Assembly: GCA_947631665.1 (NCBI GenBank)
Contig: CANRMF010000004.1
Location: 1-64,000 of the forward strand
DNA from: an uncultured Lachnospiraceae bacterium
GTDB taxonomy: Bacteria; Bacillota; Clostridia; Lachnospirales; Lachnospiraceae
Direction: 5' to 3'
Length of the DNA stretch: 64,000 nt
In this document: positions 16,866-26,646 of the stretch, in pieces
Layout of the letters: each line of letters starts with the position of its first letter
Position numbering within the stretch: the first letter of the stretch is position 1
Made by a program: the position numbers and the translations under genes
Notes under the pieces: model-generated
What the model was told of the DNA's origin: nothing
Database searches by the model: none
The model's input: only the letters and a program-made list of their open reading frames with translations

Positions 16866-17966
16866 ATGAGATTTCTGACATTCGGTTTTGTCGGGATTGG
16901 TCTGATTGGCGGCTCAGTTGCCAAATCACTCCGCTCCGTTTATCCCGGCTGTAAAATCATTGTATACAATCGAAGCGCCGAACCCCGCGTTATGGCGCTC
17001 AACGACGGCACAGCCAACGTTGCCGTCAGCGAGGTTCATGAGGCCTTCGGGGAATGTGATTATATTTTTCTCTGCACTCCTGTCGAGAAAAATGTGGAAT
17101 ATCTGAAAAAATTGAAACCATTGGTTAAAGATGACTGTATTATTACCGATGTGGGAAGCGTCAAGGGAAATATCCATCAGGCGGTCGCAGAGTTAGAAAT
17201 GCAGTCCATGTTTATCGGCGGTCACCCGATGGCGGGTTCTGAAAAAACAAGTTATGAACATTCTTCCGATAAACTTCTCGAAAACGCTTATTATGCGCTG
17301 ACTCCTGAGGATTGCGTTCCGTCGGAACGCGTGGAGGAATTTACGCAGATTATCAAAGATATCGGGGCAATTCCAATCCGTCTCTCTTTTCAGGAGCACG
17401 ACAGGGTTGTCGCTGCCATCAGCCACCTCCCGCACCTGATTGCCTCCAGTCTGGTAAATCTGGTGAAAAAAAGCGATTCGCCTCAGGAATATATGAAAAT
17501 GATTGCCGCCGGCGGATTTAAAGATATTACCCGTATCGCTTCTTCTTCTCCTGAAATGTGGGAGCAGATCTGCATGACAAATACGGAAAATATTGCCGGA
17601 ATGCTGCAGTCTTATATCAACGATCTGACTGATGTAAAAAAAGCATTGGATCAGAAAAACGGTCATGCGATTTATCAGATGATTTCTGAGAGCCGCGACT
17701 ACCGCGACAATCTCGACGACCATTCCAACAGCATTATTCAGAAAAGCTACAATGTTTACTGCGATATTATTGACGAATCCGGCGCCATCGCTACGATTGC
17801 CACCATTCTTGCAACAAACGGCGTCAGCATCAAAAATATCGGTATTATCCACAACCGCGAATTTGAAGAAGGCGTATTGAAAATTTCATTCTACAATGAA
17901 GCCTCCGCCGATCAGGCAATCGAACAGTTGGAAAAACACCGATATAAAGTATTTAAGCGAAATTAG
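16866..17966 (+). CDS. tyrA: prephenate dehydrogenase with C-terminal ACT domain
   Basis: Makes 4-hydroxyphenylpyruvate for tyrosine from prephenate with NAD. The N-terminus has the Rossmann motif FVGIGLIGGSVAKSL, then FLCTPVEKN and the TyrA signature HPMAGSEKTSYEHS. The helical dimer domain follows to about 275. The last 75 residues (from DESGAIATIATILATNG) are an ACT domain, suggesting feedback by an aromatic amino acid. Starts at 16857 (GTG), 16860 and 16866 are all possible; GAAAG or GTGTGAT is a weak ribosome site, and I chose 16866 (366 residues). It converges on aroA with only 7 nt between stop codons. Confidence 0.94.
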   Translation: MRFLTFGFVGIGLIGGSVAKSLRSVYPGCKIIVYNRSAEPRVMALNDGTANVAVSEVHEAFGECDYIFLCTPVEKNVEYLKKLKPLVKDDCIITDVGSVKGNIHQAVAELEMQSMFIGGHPMAGSEKTSYEHSSDKLLENAYYALTPEDCVPSERVEEFTQIIKDIGAIPIRLSFQEHDRVVAAISHLPHLIASSLVNLVKKSDSPQEYMKMIAAGGFKDITRIASSSPEMWEQICMTNTENIAGMLQSYINDLTDVKKALDQKNGHAIYQMISESRDYRDNLDDHSNSIIQKSYNVYCDIIDESGAIATIATILATNGVSIKNIGIIHNREFEEGVLKISFYNEASADQAIEQLEKHRYKVFKRN

Positions 17967-17973
17967 AGTTCCG

Positions 17974-19260
17974 TTATTTCTCCGTCAGCCGGTCTAACAC
18001 ATTAAAATATTCTTCAAATGTTTTTCTACAGCAGAGCGGATTTCGGATTACGACGCCCTCTACCGCCAGACCTGCCATTGCGAAGCTCATCGCTACCCTG
18101 TGGTCGTCATAAGTTTCAATGACTGCGCCATGAAGCGGTTCCGGAATAATTTCCACATCAGTGCGGTTTTCTTTTTCAACGATCCTTGTCCGGCAGCCCA
18201 GCCGTTCCAGTCCGTTTACCATCGCCTGTACGCGGTCTGACTCCTGTTTTCTGATATGTCCGATATTTTGAATGACCGTCTTTGATGTTGCAAATGCCGC
18301 GACCACCGCCATTGTGAGCGCCTGATCGGAAAAATCAGACATATCCACAGTAATGCCCTCAAAGGCTTTAAGGTTTCCGGCGTCCACTGTAACGCCCTGC
18401 TCTGTGTCGGCGATTTTGGCTCCCATCTGTTCCAGCACGTCAAGAAATTTCCGGTCGCCCTGCATCGAATTTTTATGCGTTCCGAAAACCAACGCTTTCG
18501 TCTTTAAAATCATTGCCATTGCATAAAAATAACAGGCGGCGGAAAAATCAGGTTCCACAAAATATTGCGGTATTCCAAAGTTCTGCGCCGCGATTTCGTA
18601 GGTATTGTTTTCCCTTTTCCATGAAATGCCAAACTGCTCCATCATGCGAAGCGTCATTTGAATATAAGAACCCTCTGTCCGCGAACCGGTCAGCGTGATT
18701 TTCATTCCATGAATCGGCGCTGCCATCAAAAGTCCGCTGGCATACTGGCTGCTGGTAGTCGTGTCAATCTCTGTTTCCAACTGCCGCATTCCTAAAGAAT
18801 GTATCCGGAACGGAAAATGGTCTGGTTCTTCCAGAAATTCAACCGCAACGCCCTGCGCCCTGATTTTATCAAGCAGCTCTTTCATCGGCCGCTTTTTCAT
18901 CTGCTCTGATGCGTTTAACACATATGTCCCGCCGGCAGCCGCAAGAAATACGGTAAGAAATCTCGCCGCAGTTCCGGCGCTTCTCACATTGATTTCAACA
19001 TTGGAATTTGGGATTTTTCCGTTTTCACCAAAGACTACCACCCGATGTTCCTTCTCGTCAATCTCCACCCGAAATCCCAGCGTTTTTAAGCAGTCCAAAA
19101 ATGCTCTGGAATCTTCGCTGAATAACACGCCCCGCAGTTCGCAGACCGTATCCGACATTGCCGCAAGCATGAGCGCTCTGTTTGTGATGCTTTTGGAACC
19201 CGGCACCAAAACCTGTATATTCTTTTTTTCCTTCAATAATCTGACAGCATACTGTTCCAT
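17974..19260 (-). CDS. aroA: 3-phosphoshikimate 1-carboxyvinyltransferase (EPSP synthase)
   Basis: Joins PEP and shikimate-3-phosphate in the shikimate pathway. 428 residues from MEQYAVRLLKEKKNIQVL, set by AGAGG upstream; the track's GTG start at 19296 has no better site. LVPGSKSITNRALMLAA, RSAGTAARFLTVFLAAAGG, MKKRPMKELLDKIRAQG and the DDHRVAMSFAMAGL segment mark the enzyme. The AGTAAR sequence is unlike the LGNAGTAMR of typical class I enzymes. It is the last gene of a run starting with queA. Its product feeds chorismate to the trp and tyr enzymes encoded nearby. Confidence 0.95.
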   Translation of the reverse strand: MEQYAVRLLKEKKNIQVLVPGSKSITNRALMLAAMSDTVCELRGVLFSEDSRAFLDCLKTLGFRVEIDEKEHRVVVFGENGKIPNSNVEINVRSAGTAARFLTVFLAAAGGTYVLNASEQMKKRPMKELLDKIRAQGVAVEFLEEPDHFPFRIHSLGMRQLETEIDTTTSSQYASGLLMAAPIHGMKITLTGSRTEGSYIQMTLRMMEQFGISWKRENNTYEIAAQNFGIPQYFVEPDFSAACYFYAMAMILKTKALVFGTHKNSMQGDRKFLDVLEQMGAKIADTEQGVTVDAGNLKAFEGITVDMSDFSDQALTMAVVAAFATSKTVIQNIGHIRKQESDRVQAMVNGLERLGCRTRIVEKENRTDVEIIPEPLHGAVIETYDDHRVAMSFAMAGLAVEGVVIRNPLCCRKTFEEYFNVLDRLTEK

Positions 19261-19326
19261 TTGATTTCCTCTTATCATCAATCTTTCTTCCTGCACCGCG
19301 CTTTTAGAGGTACAGGCATCAAACCG

Positions 19327-20367
19327 TTACCGGATAAACATTGCGTCGCCAAAACTGAAAAACCGGTACTTTTCTTTTACCGCCTCCTCATACGCCGCCA
19401 GTATATGCTCCCTTCCGGCAAGCGCTGACACCAGCATCAGCAGGGTCGACTCCGGCAGATGAAAATTTGTAATCAGTCCGTCAACCGCTTTAAACGTATA
19501 TCCCGGATAAATAAAAATCTGCGTCCAGCCGCTTCCTGCATGGATTACGCCGTCAACGTCCGCCACCGTTTCCAATGTCCGCGTGCTGGTCGTTCCCACA
19601 GAAATCACTCTGCCACCGTTTCTCTTTGTTTCATTGATAATCGCCGCGTCCTTTTCATCGACCATGTAAAACTCCGAGTGCATATGATGTTCGAGAATAT
19701 TTTCCACCTTTACCGGCCGGAACGTTCCCAGCCCTACATGCAGCGTTACATGGGCAATCCGAATTCCTTTATTTTCAATTTCAGCAAGCAGTTCTTTCGT
19801 AAAATGCAGTCCCGCCGTCGGCGCCGCCGCAGAACCCTCATATTTGGCATACACCGTCTGATAACGGTTTTTATCCTTCAGTTTGTGGGTAATATACGGC
19901 GGAAGCGGCATTTCTCCAAGCCTGTCCAGAACCTCCTCAAAAATCCCCTCGTAGTGGAATTTTATCAGCCGGTTTCCTTCCTCGACAATTTCCAGAACCT
20001 CTCCGGTCAAAAGCCCGTCGCCAAAAGAAATCTTTGTACCCGCTTTACATTTTTTTCCCGGTTTTACAAGTGTTTCCCAAATATCATTTTCTTTTCTTTT
20101 CAAAAGTAACACTTCAATTTTTGCATCGGTTCCGACTTTGCTTCCAAAAAGTCTTGCCGGAATTACTTTGGTATCGTTGATTACCAGACAGTCCTCCGGC
20201 CTCAATTCGTCAATAATTTCCCGAAATACGCGGTGTTCTGTTTTTCCCGTTGTTTTATCCAGCACCATCAGCCTTGAACTGCTCCGGTCATCTAACGGAT
20301 CCTGCGCAATCAACTCCTGCGGCAGATTATAATCATAATCATGCAGGCTCATTTGCTTTTTCATCAT
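19327..20367 (-). CDS. queA: S-adenosylmethionine:tRNA ribosyltransferase-isomerase
   Basis: Late step of queuosine synthesis: moves ribose from SAM onto preQ1 in tRNA. About 346 residues. The start is the ATG at 20367 or 20364, behind AAAGGA; the track's upstream 13 residues lie in leader sequence. [55 protein letters not shown] and [22 protein letters not shown] are diagnostic. A promoter lies at 20427-20456. tgt is not in the window. Confidence 0.96.
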   Translation of the reverse strand: MMKKQMSLHDYDYNLPQELIAQDPLDDRSSSRLMVLDKTTGKTEHRVFREIIDELRPEDCLVINDTKVIPARLFGSKVGTDAKIEVLLLKRKENDIWETLVKPGKKCKAGTKISFGDGLLTGEVLEIVEEGNRLIKFHYEGIFEEVLDRLGEMPLPPYITHKLKDKNRYQTVYAKYEGSAAAPTAGLHFTKELLAEIENKGIRIAHVTLHVGLGTFRPVKVENILEHHMHSEFYMVDEKDAAIINETKRNGGRVISVGTTSTRTLETVADVDGVIHAGSGWTQIFIYPGYTFKAVDGLITNFHLPESTLLMLVSALAGREHILAAYEEAVKEKYRFFSFGDAMFIR

Positions 20368-20426
20368 CAAATTCCTTTTCTCACTTTCATGGATTGAATA
20401 TTTCAATCAGTTTCTATCAGCTCGTT

Positions 20427-20456
20427 ATTATATCACTTCATCATTCATTCAATCAA
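20427..20456 (-). promoter_or_regulatory. promoter for queA
   Basis: TTGATT (20456-20451), 18-nt spacer, TATAAT (20432-20427) preceded by TGA, an extended -10. Confidence 0.6.
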
Positions 20457-20475
20457 ATATTTTCCATAAATAAGT

Positions 20476-20922
20476 TTACAGCGCTTCACTATCCAGTACG
20501 ATAGTAAATGGCCCGTCATTGGACAATTGCACCTTCATGTCGGCGCCAAAGATGCCTTTCTCTACTACCGGCACCGCTTCTTTGCATTTCTGAATAATAT
20601 ATTCGTACATTTCATTTGCCATGTCCGGCCCGCCGGCCTTTACAAAAGATGGACGGTTTCCTTTTTTGCAGTCCGCATAGAGCGTGAACTGGGAAATCAA
20701 CAGCAGTTGTCCGTCTACATCGGAAAGTCCCAGATTGGTCTTTCCGTTTCCATCATCGAAAATACGCATATTGCAAAGTTTCTTTACCATTTTATCTGCA
20801 ATCTCTTTTGTATCATCTTCTGCCACTCCAATCAACACAAGGAAGCCTTTTCCTATCTGTCCGACGATTTTTTCATCTACAGTTACAGAAGCCTCCGTAA
20901 CTCTTTGTATTACAAATTTCAT
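20476..20922 (-). CDS. dtd: D-aminoacyl-tRNA deacylase
   Basis: Removes D-amino acids and mischarged glycine from tRNA. 148 residues, exactly family length, starting [18 protein letters not shown]. The two catalytic signatures are [17 protein letters not shown] (cross-subunit SQxT) and SNDGPFTI near the C-terminus (usual NxGPVT, here Val to Phe). AAAGGAG and AAGGAA lie upstream. It starts 16 nt after the AAA/DUF4143 gene, so it may share transcripts with it, although queA downstream has its own promoter. In many Firmicutes dtd sits beside rel; here rel is about 27 kb away. Confidence 0.95.
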   Translation of the reverse strand: MKFVIQRVTEASVTVDEKIVGQIGKGFLVLIGVAEDDTKEIADKMVKKLCNMRIFDDGNGKTNLGLSDVDGQLLLISQFTLYADCKKGNRPSFVKAGGPDMANEMYEYIIQKCKEAVPVVEKGIFGADMKVQLSNDGPFTIVLDSEAL

Positions 20923-20938
20923 TGAAATTCCTTCTCCT

Positions 20939-22276
20939 TTAATCTCTTTCTTTTAAATATCTTTTTAGAAGAAAACTGCAAAAATACGGAAAAGTATAGA
21001 CATTGTCGCTATATCCCACATTACCGTCACATAATTTAATTCCATATTTGATATCTTTATATTTCTCACTGCGAATCAATGTCCGCAAGGACTTTGAACG
21101 ATTGTTTGTAGCTTTTACTTCTACCGGAATCAATGCGGACTTTGTCCTCACGAAAAAATCTTCCTCCAATGTGGAATCACCCCGCTTATAATAATATAAA
21201 TCATATCCGCTTTTTGACAAGGCTTCCCCGACAATATTTTCAAACAATGCACCTTTATATACCCCAAGATTTTTATTTGCTCTCAAATCGTCCTGAGTTT
21301 CGTCGTCCAACATTGCAACAAATAATCCTGTATCCTTTAAATATATCTTGTATTTTGTCTCATCAAAATTGCCCTTTAAAGGAAGTTCCGGAAAGTGAAG
21401 ACAATAACATACATTGATTATGCCGGCATCATTTAACCATTCGATACAGCCTCTGTAATCCTTGAATCTCGCTCCATGCGCCACCTTGGATATCTGAAAC
21501 TTTTTATTCTCTTTCGATAACTGTACCGGAATATGATCAAACACATTTAATATTCTGGTCTGATCCAGTCCTTCAGCATATTTTCTAATATCCTCCCGAT
21601 AATCTGATATCAACTGTCGTTGTTGTTCCAATGTCCCTTCAAAAGTCCCTCTGGTCACATAATCCCGGACAACCGCCGGCATTCCTCCTAAAATGCAGTA
21701 ATCAACCAACAGATTATGATATATATTCATTTCCAAAGAATTAAATGGTTTTAATTCTTTCATATGGTTTAACATATCCCCAATGACTTCTGCACCATAT
21801 TCCTTCGCCCATAAAAATTCCTCAAAATCCATAGAATACATTTCATAATCTATTTTATATCCAACGCTATTGCTCTCGATCCGCTTGTATTGAATCCCTA
21901 ATAAAGAACCGCTGCATATCACATCATACCTTCCATCAAGTTTAAAGAATTTTAGCGAAGTCGCTATTTCCGGAAAATCCTGAAGTTCATCAAAGAAAAT
22001 CAGAGTCTTGTCCGGCTCAAATCTTTTTGTAGAGTCAATCCGGGAAATATTTTTTATGAGATAATCTACCTTATACCCATCTTCAATAATCATTTTATAT
22101 TTTGGTTCTTCATAAAAGTTAATGTAAATCACATTCTCATAATATGCTTTGGCAAAATGACTAATGGATTCTGTCTTTCCCACCTGTCTCGGCCCTTTTA
22201 CAATTAAGGGCAGGCGGTCGGGATTATTTTTCCATTTGATTAAATAATCATCTATTTTTCTTTTTAAATATTTCAT
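20939..22276 (-). CDS. AAA_14/DUF4143 family ATPase of unknown function
   Basis: 445 residues from the ATG at 22276 with GAGGTGA 5-6 nt upstream. The N-terminal AAA domain has Walker [11 protein letters not shown] and Walker [11 protein letters not shown], then [10 protein letters not shown]. The C-terminal DUF4143 part ends with a PD-(D/E)xK-like pattern ([10 protein letters not shown]...[11 protein letters not shown]). This family is common in anaerobes and often lies alone in accessory positions; its function is not established. Base composition is visibly more AT-rich than the neighbours, suggesting transfer. Its promoter abuts three 33-bp direct repeats. It is complete and looks functional. 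Confidence 0.88.
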   Translation of the reverse strand: MKYLKRKIDDYLIKWKNNPDRLPLIVKGPRQVGKTESISHFAKAYYENVIYINFYEEPKYKMIIEDGYKVDYLIKNISRIDSTKRFEPDKTLIFFDELQDFPEIATSLKFFKLDGRYDVICSGSLLGIQYKRIESNSVGYKIDYEMYSMDFEEFLWAKEYGAEVIGDMLNHMKELKPFNSLEMNIYHNLLVDYCILGGMPAVVRDYVTRGTFEGTLEQQRQLISDYREDIRKYAEGLDQTRILNVFDHIPVQLSKENKKFQISKVAHGARFKDYRGCIEWLNDAGIINVCYCLHFPELPLKGNFDETKYKIYLKDTGLFVAMLDDETQDDLRANKNLGVYKGALFENIVGEALSKSGYDLYYYKRGDSTLEEDFFVRTKSALIPVEVKATNNRSKSLRTLIRSEKYKDIKYGIKLCDGNVGYSDNVYTFPYFCSFLLKRYLKERD

Positions 22277-22309
22277 AGTCACCTCGAACATTCGTTGCTT
22301 TCTTTGTTT

Positions 22310-22338
22310 ATTATAGGCTTATTTGCTTAAAAATACAA
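22310..22338 (-). promoter_or_regulatory. promoter for the AAA/DUF4143 gene
   Basis: TTGTAT (22338-22333), 17-nt spacer, TATAAT (22315-22310). The 33-bp direct repeats begin two bases upstream of the -35 box. Confidence 0.7.
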
Positions 22339-22340
22339 CA

Positions 22341-22439
22341 TTTTTACAAAAATTAGAGCGAATTATTACTATATTTTTACAAAAAAATGAGGGAATATTC
22401 ACTATAAATGTACAAAAAGATGAGGGAATTATCAAAAAG
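22341..22439. repeat. three 33-bp direct repeats upstream of the AAA/DUF4143 promoter
   Basis: Copies at 22341-22373, 22374-22406 and 22407-22439 share the plus-strand pattern TACAAAAA..(T)GAGGGAAT and are each exactly 33 nt. In one plus frame they spell an 11-residue repeat of the type FLQKNEGIFTI. That frame opens with TTG and has no ribosome site, so I treat the array as DNA-level repeats. Confidence 0.85.
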
Positions 22440-22481
22440 CATCATTTTGGATACCGTTTCTTCCAAATCATTTTTCTATAC

Positions 22482-22505
22482 AAAAAACAGGAGCTTCTGC
22501 TCCTG
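22482..22505 (-). terminator. intrinsic terminator after pheT
   Basis: Minus-strand GCAGGAGC-AGAA-GCTCCTGT followed by TTTTTT, 26 nt past the pheT stop codon. Confidence 0.88.
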
Positions 22506-22530
22506 CTTTCTGGATTCATAGAACTCTTGA

Positions 22531-24948
22531 TTATCCTCTCAACTGAATACCTAATCCCTCAAGACCATTCAAAATTTTCTTCATGACACTGGCAATATCA
22601 TTTTCTTCCAATGTTCTGTCTTTTGCCCTAAAGACAATATTGTAAGCAACAGACTTGAAACCTTCCTCAATCTGGTCTCCCTCGTATATATCAAACAAAC
22701 GATAATCTTCAAGAATCTTTCCGCCGCGCTGTTCAATCACTGCCTCAATCTGTCCCACTAAAATTTCTTTTGGAACAACCATGGAAATATCTCTTGAAAC
22801 AGCCGGGAACTTGGCAATGCCCTCGTACTTGATATTAAAATCAGCCATTTCATAAATGTATGGCATATCAATGACTGCCACATAAGCTCTCGTTTTCATA
22901 TTATAATTTTCGGCAACCTGCGGGTGCACTTCGCCGAGATATGCGATAACCTTGTTCTCATAAATAATTTCCGCCTGACGTCCCGGGTGCAGGAACGGCT
23001 TTCCGGCATCGGCATTGTAAGTAAGTTTCTTTTTCATGCCGACCTGCTCCAGAAATTCCTCAACAACGCCCTTCATGGTAAAGAAGTCACCCTCTCCGTA
23101 AAAACCAAGCGTAAACTGCATTCTCTCGTCCGGTAAATCCTTCAGCGGCAGTTCTTTTGGCAGGTAGACATTCCCCATCTCAAACAGTCTGACGTCCTTA
23201 TTTCTGTGATTATAGTTTGCGGCAAGGGAATTTAACATTCCGTCAAGAGAAGTCGTTCTCATAATACTGAAATCCTCTCCCAACGGATTTGAAATAGTAA
23301 TCGCCTGACGCAGCGTTGAATCTTCCGGAATGAGCAGTTTTTCAAATACCTTCGGGCTCTCAAACGAATAGGACATTCCCTGTGAAAAACCACAGTACAG
23401 CGCCACGCTTCTTGCAATCTCGTCAATCCGCAGTTTCTCAGACAACTTCCCGGTCGTCGCTTCGCCGGACGGCAGCGTGGTCGGAATATTGTCGTAACCG
23501 TAAAATCTTGCGATTTCCTCTGCAATGTCGCACATACCGATTAAATCCTGTCGGAATGTCGGTACGGTAATCATTTTTGTCTCCGGATTGTATTTTAATT
23601 CCAACGCCGGAAAATAGGAAATCATCTGCTCCTGCGTCAAATCAAATCCAATCAGTTTATTAACTCTTTCAGGCTCAAACAAAATCTGGCGTTCTTCCCG
23701 CTTGTCCGGATATACGTCCACAATTCCTGCCACAACTTCTCCGGCGCCAAGTTCCTCGATCAACTGGCACGCGCGATTGATGGCTTCCTCAGCATTATTC
23801 GGATCCAACCCTTTTTCAAATTTACCGGAGGCGTCCGTCCGAAGTCCGACTCTCTTGGAAGAAAGACGGATATTCGTTCCGTCAAAACATGCCGCCTCAA
23901 ACAGAACTTCCTGCACATCATCAGTAATCATGGAATTTTCTCCACCCATAATGCCGGCAAGTCCGACTGCGCGCTTTCCGTCGCAAATCATCAGCATTTC
24001 AGAATCAAGGCTTCTCTCCTGTCCGTCTAACGTGACAAATTTTTCTCCGTCCTCTGCGCGGCGGACAACAATTTTATTTTCTGCAATCGTCGAAAGGTCA
24101 TACGCGTGCATCGGCTGACCGTATTCTTCCATGACGTAGTTTGTGATATCGACCAGATTGTTAATCGGTCTGATGCCGCAAGCGGAAAGACGTCTCTGAA
24201 GCCATTCCGGCGACGGCGCAATTTTTACATTTCTGACAACTCTGGCGCAGTACCGCGAACACAAATCAGAATCTTTAATCTCTACGGAAATATAATCATT
24301 GACATCGCCCTGCGTGCCGGTTTCGTTCACCTGCGGCGGGCAAAACGGTTTTTGAAAGGTTGCCGCAGCTTCTCTTGCAATGCCGATTACGCTGTAACAA
24401 TCCACGCGGTTTGATGTAATCTCATATTCAAAGACAGTTTCATGAAGACCGAGCACCTCGATTGCATCAGCGCCGACTTCTACGTCATCGTCAAACACAT
24501 AAATTCCATTTTCCGGCGCTTCCGGATAAAAATCCCGCGTAGAGCCGAGTTCCTCAATCGAACACATCATTCCATTGGAAGGAACCCCGCGCAGTTTTCC
24601 TTTTTTGATTTTAATTCCGCCTTCCGTTTTTGAACCGTCGTGTCCTCCGGCAACGCGTCCACCGTCCAGTACGACCGGAACCTTCTGTCCTTCTGCCACA
24701 TTCGGCGCTCCGGTAACAATCTGAATCGTCTCATTTCCGATATTGACCTGACACACCACCAGTTTGTCTGCATCAGGGTGTTTTTCTATTTTTTCAATCT
24801 GCCCGACAACAATTTTATCAAGGTCTTTGTCCAATCTCTCATAACCCTCGCATTTTGTGCCGGATAATGTCATTTTATCCATATATTCCTGATCCGTACA
24901 TTCCAAGTCCGGAACATATGCTTTAATCCATGATAACGGTGTATTCAT
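22531..24948 (-). CDS. pheT: phenylalanyl-tRNA synthetase beta subunit
   Basis: Large subunit of the alpha2-beta2 enzyme. 805 residues, starting MNTPLSWIKAYVPDLE behind AGGAGG. The order fits the full-length bacterial form: tRNA-binding (EMAP/OB) domain at about 40-150 (KHPDADKLVVCQVNIG), B3/B4 editing domain, B5 domain, a catalytic-like core, and a C-terminal FDX-ACB domain (KFPAVSRDISMVVPKE). It begins 17 nt after pheS and shares its T-box control. Confidence 0.97.
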   Translation of the reverse strand: MNTPLSWIKAYVPDLECTDQEYMDKMTLSGTKCEGYERLDKDLDKIVVGQIEKIEKHPDADKLVVCQVNIGNETIQIVTGAPNVAEGQKVPVVLDGGRVAGGHDGSKTEGGIKIKKGKLRGVPSNGMMCSIEELGSTRDFYPEAPENGIYVFDDDVEVGADAIEVLGLHETVFEYEITSNRVDCYSVIGIAREAAATFQKPFCPPQVNETGTQGDVNDYISVEIKDSDLCSRYCARVVRNVKIAPSPEWLQRRLSACGIRPINNLVDITNYVMEEYGQPMHAYDLSTIAENKIVVRRAEDGEKFVTLDGQERSLDSEMLMICDGKRAVGLAGIMGGENSMITDDVQEVLFEAACFDGTNIRLSSKRVGLRTDASGKFEKGLDPNNAEEAINRACQLIEELGAGEVVAGIVDVYPDKREERQILFEPERVNKLIGFDLTQEQMISYFPALELKYNPETKMITVPTFRQDLIGMCDIAEEIARFYGYDNIPTTLPSGEATTGKLSEKLRIDEIARSVALYCGFSQGMSYSFESPKVFEKLLIPEDSTLRQAITISNPLGEDFSIMRTTSLDGMLNSLAANYNHRNKDVRLFEMGNVYLPKELPLKDLPDERMQFTLGFYGEGDFFTMKGVVEEFLEQVGMKKKLTYNADAGKPFLHPGRQAEIIYENKVIAYLGEVHPQVAENYNMKTRAYVAVIDMPYIYEMADFNIKYEGIAKFPAVSRDISMVVPKEILVGQIEAVIEQRGGKILEDYRLFDIYEGDQIEEGFKSVAYNIVFRAKDRTLEENDIASVMKKILNGLEGLGIQLRG

Positions 24949-24965
24949 TTTCGATTCCTCCTATC

Positions 24966-25985
24966 CTAAAACTGTCCCAAGAAACGGTCGTCGTTTTCAT
25001 ATAACAATCTCATATCGTCAATTTCATATTTCAGCAGCGCAATTCTCTCCAATCCGACGCCAAACGCAAATCCCTGATACTCGTTCGGATCAATATTGCA
25101 CATTTCCAAAACATGCGGGTGCACCATGCCGCAGCCGAGAATTTCAATCCAGCCTTCGCCCTTACAGAACCGGCAGCCTTTTCCACCGCACTTAAAACAA
25201 CTGACGTCCATTTCCGCGCTCGGCTCCGTAAACGGAAAATGATGCGGACGGAATTTAATTTTGGTATCCTTCCCAAACAATTCCTTTGCAAAGTTCTCCA
25301 GCGTTCCCTTCAAATCGGCAAACGTAATATTTTTATCAATCGCAAGTCCCTCTACCTGATGGAAGGAAGGGGAATGTGTCGCGTCCACCTGATCGGAACG
25401 GAATACCCTGCCCGGTGAGATGATCCGGATCGGCGGTTTGGATTTTTCCATCACTCTCGCCTGTACGGAGGAAGTCTGCGTCCGCAGCACGATATTTTTA
25501 TTGATATAAAACGTATCCTGCTCATCTTTTGCAGGGTGGTTTGCCGGAATGTTCAACGCTTCAAAGTTATAGTAGTCAAATTCGACCTCCGGTCCTTCCA
25601 CGACCTCATAACCCATGCCCGTAAAAATGCGTTCCAGTTCTTCGAGCGCGAGCGTGTTCGGGTGTTTGTGTCCGATTTTATTCTTCTTCGCCGGCAGTGT
25701 CACATCAATCACTTCCGCCTTGAGTTTTGCCTCTCTCGCTTTCTTCTGAAGTTCTGTTTTTACTTCTTCGAGTTTTTCTTCAATCGCTTTTCTCGTATCA
25801 TTGACCAGTTGTCCCACCTTTGGGCGTTCCTCCGGCGCAACGTCCTTCATGCCTTTCATAACTTCGGTCAGTCTGCCCTTTTTTCCGAGAATTTCAACTC
25901 TAATCTCATTTAATTTGTCCAGATTATCGGAATCTGTCAATCTGGCAATGGCTTCTTCTCTAATCGCCTGCAGTTTCTCTTTCAT
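24966..25985 (-). CDS. pheS: phenylalanyl-tRNA synthetase alpha subunit
   Basis: Catalytic subunit that activates phenylalanine. 339 residues, starting MKEKLQAIREEAIARL behind GAGAGGA. After an N-terminal coiled coil come the class II motifs: GHKHPNTLALEELERIF, motif 2 in ISPGRVFRSDQVDATHSPSFHQVEG, and motif 3 in FAFGVGLERIALLKYEIDDMR. A Cys-pair insertion (CFKCGGKGCRFCKGEGW) is a normal feature of one PheS branch. First gene of the pheST operon. Confidence 0.97.
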   Translation of the reverse strand: MKEKLQAIREEAIARLTDSDNLDKLNEIRVEILGKKGRLTEVMKGMKDVAPEERPKVGQLVNDTRKAIEEKLEEVKTELQKKAREAKLKAEVIDVTLPAKKNKIGHKHPNTLALEELERIFTGMGYEVVEGPEVEFDYYNFEALNIPANHPAKDEQDTFYINKNIVLRTQTSSVQARVMEKSKPPIRIISPGRVFRSDQVDATHSPSFHQVEGLAIDKNITFADLKGTLENFAKELFGKDTKIKFRPHHFPFTEPSAEMDVSCFKCGGKGCRFCKGEGWIEILGCGMVHPHVLEMCNIDPNEYQGFAFGVGLERIALLKYEIDDMRLLYENDDRFLGQF

Positions 25986-26104
25986 AATACTATCCTCTCT
26001 TTAAATTTTTTCTTAAAACAGCCGGTGTCAATCCGCTTTCACACTTTCCGCGCCTCTGCGGGCCTTGCAAAGCATTTTTATATCGTAGGAAATTCAGAAG
26101 GATT

Positions 26105-26400
26105 TCTTATAATATAAAAAGTCCCTCCGAAATATCGAAGGGACGAAAACTTTCCGCGGTACCACCCTGATTTTTGTAAAAATTACAAACACTCTGTATG
26201 CTTAACGCGCATCATACGTCATTTCCTAATAAGAATTTCTATTCAGAATCTGTTCAGAAATGCGGCTCATGTGGGAAATTCAAAAATTATCCGAACCTGA
26301 AAGACCTTTCAGCCCGCGAGTCTTTCTCTCTGAAGGGTAATAATCTTTTACTGACACATTCTCAGCCTTTCATCACAGTCCTGCCAACAGAACTGCTCAA
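26105..26400 (-). promoter_or_regulatory. T-box leader of pheST (probable Phe specifier)
   Basis: A perfect T-box AGGGTGGTACCGCGG is at 26168-26154 (minus), followed by the terminator at 26144-26116. The upstream part has stem I features (GTGATGAAAGGCTGAGA). A TTC triplet in CCCTTCAGAG (26334-26332) is the likely specifier; another TTC nearby makes the exact codon uncertain. This leader accounts for most of the 660-nt gap between pheS and the YihY-type gene. Confidence 0.92.
26116..26144 (-). terminator. regulated terminator of the pheST T-box
   Basis: Minus-strand GTCCCTTCG-ATATTT-CGGAGGGAC followed by TTTTT. Confidence 0.88.
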
Positions 26401-26410
26401 CAATATTGAA

Positions 26411-26439
26411 ATTTTATCACACAATAAAATTCGTGTCAA
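26411..26439 (-). promoter_or_regulatory. strong sigma-A promoter for pheST
   Basis: TTGACA (26439-26434), 17-nt spacer, TAAAAT (26416-26411). Confidence 0.85.
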
Positions 26440-26446
26440 TCATTCG

Positions 26447-26490
26447 TAAATAATTGGTGGCGATAGCGTAAATGATTGGTGGCGATAGCG
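26447..26490. repeat. 22-bp tandem duplication
   Basis: Two adjacent 22-nt copies (26447-26468 and 26469-26490) that differ at one base, sharing ATTGGTGGCGATAGCG. They lie between the divergent pheST promoter and the YihY-type gene. The next 90 bases hold three loose copies of a CCCCTGCTRCA-like string and no gene. Confidence 0.85.
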
Positions 26491-26587
26491 TGCAACCGGC
26501 AGGTTTTTTCAAAAATCCCCCTGCTACATAAAATTCCCCTTGTTGCAAAAACATATAAAAAATTTTTCCCCTGCTGCATTTTACCCC

Positions 26588-26616
26588 TTAACGAATCTCC
26601 CTAATAATGCTATAAT
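26588..26616 (+). promoter_or_regulatory. promoter for the YihY-type gene
   Basis: TTAACG (26588-26593), 17-nt spacer, TATAAT (26611-26616) preceded by TGC, an extended -10. Confidence 0.65.
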
Positions 26617-26646
26617 TTTTTATAGTATTTTTTTATGAGGTTGCAG

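Noticed and set aside
22323-22586. 87-residue plus-strand ORF over the 33-bp repeats
   Set aside because: It starts with TTG, has no ribosome site, and runs into the pheT terminator and the end of pheT on the opposite strand.
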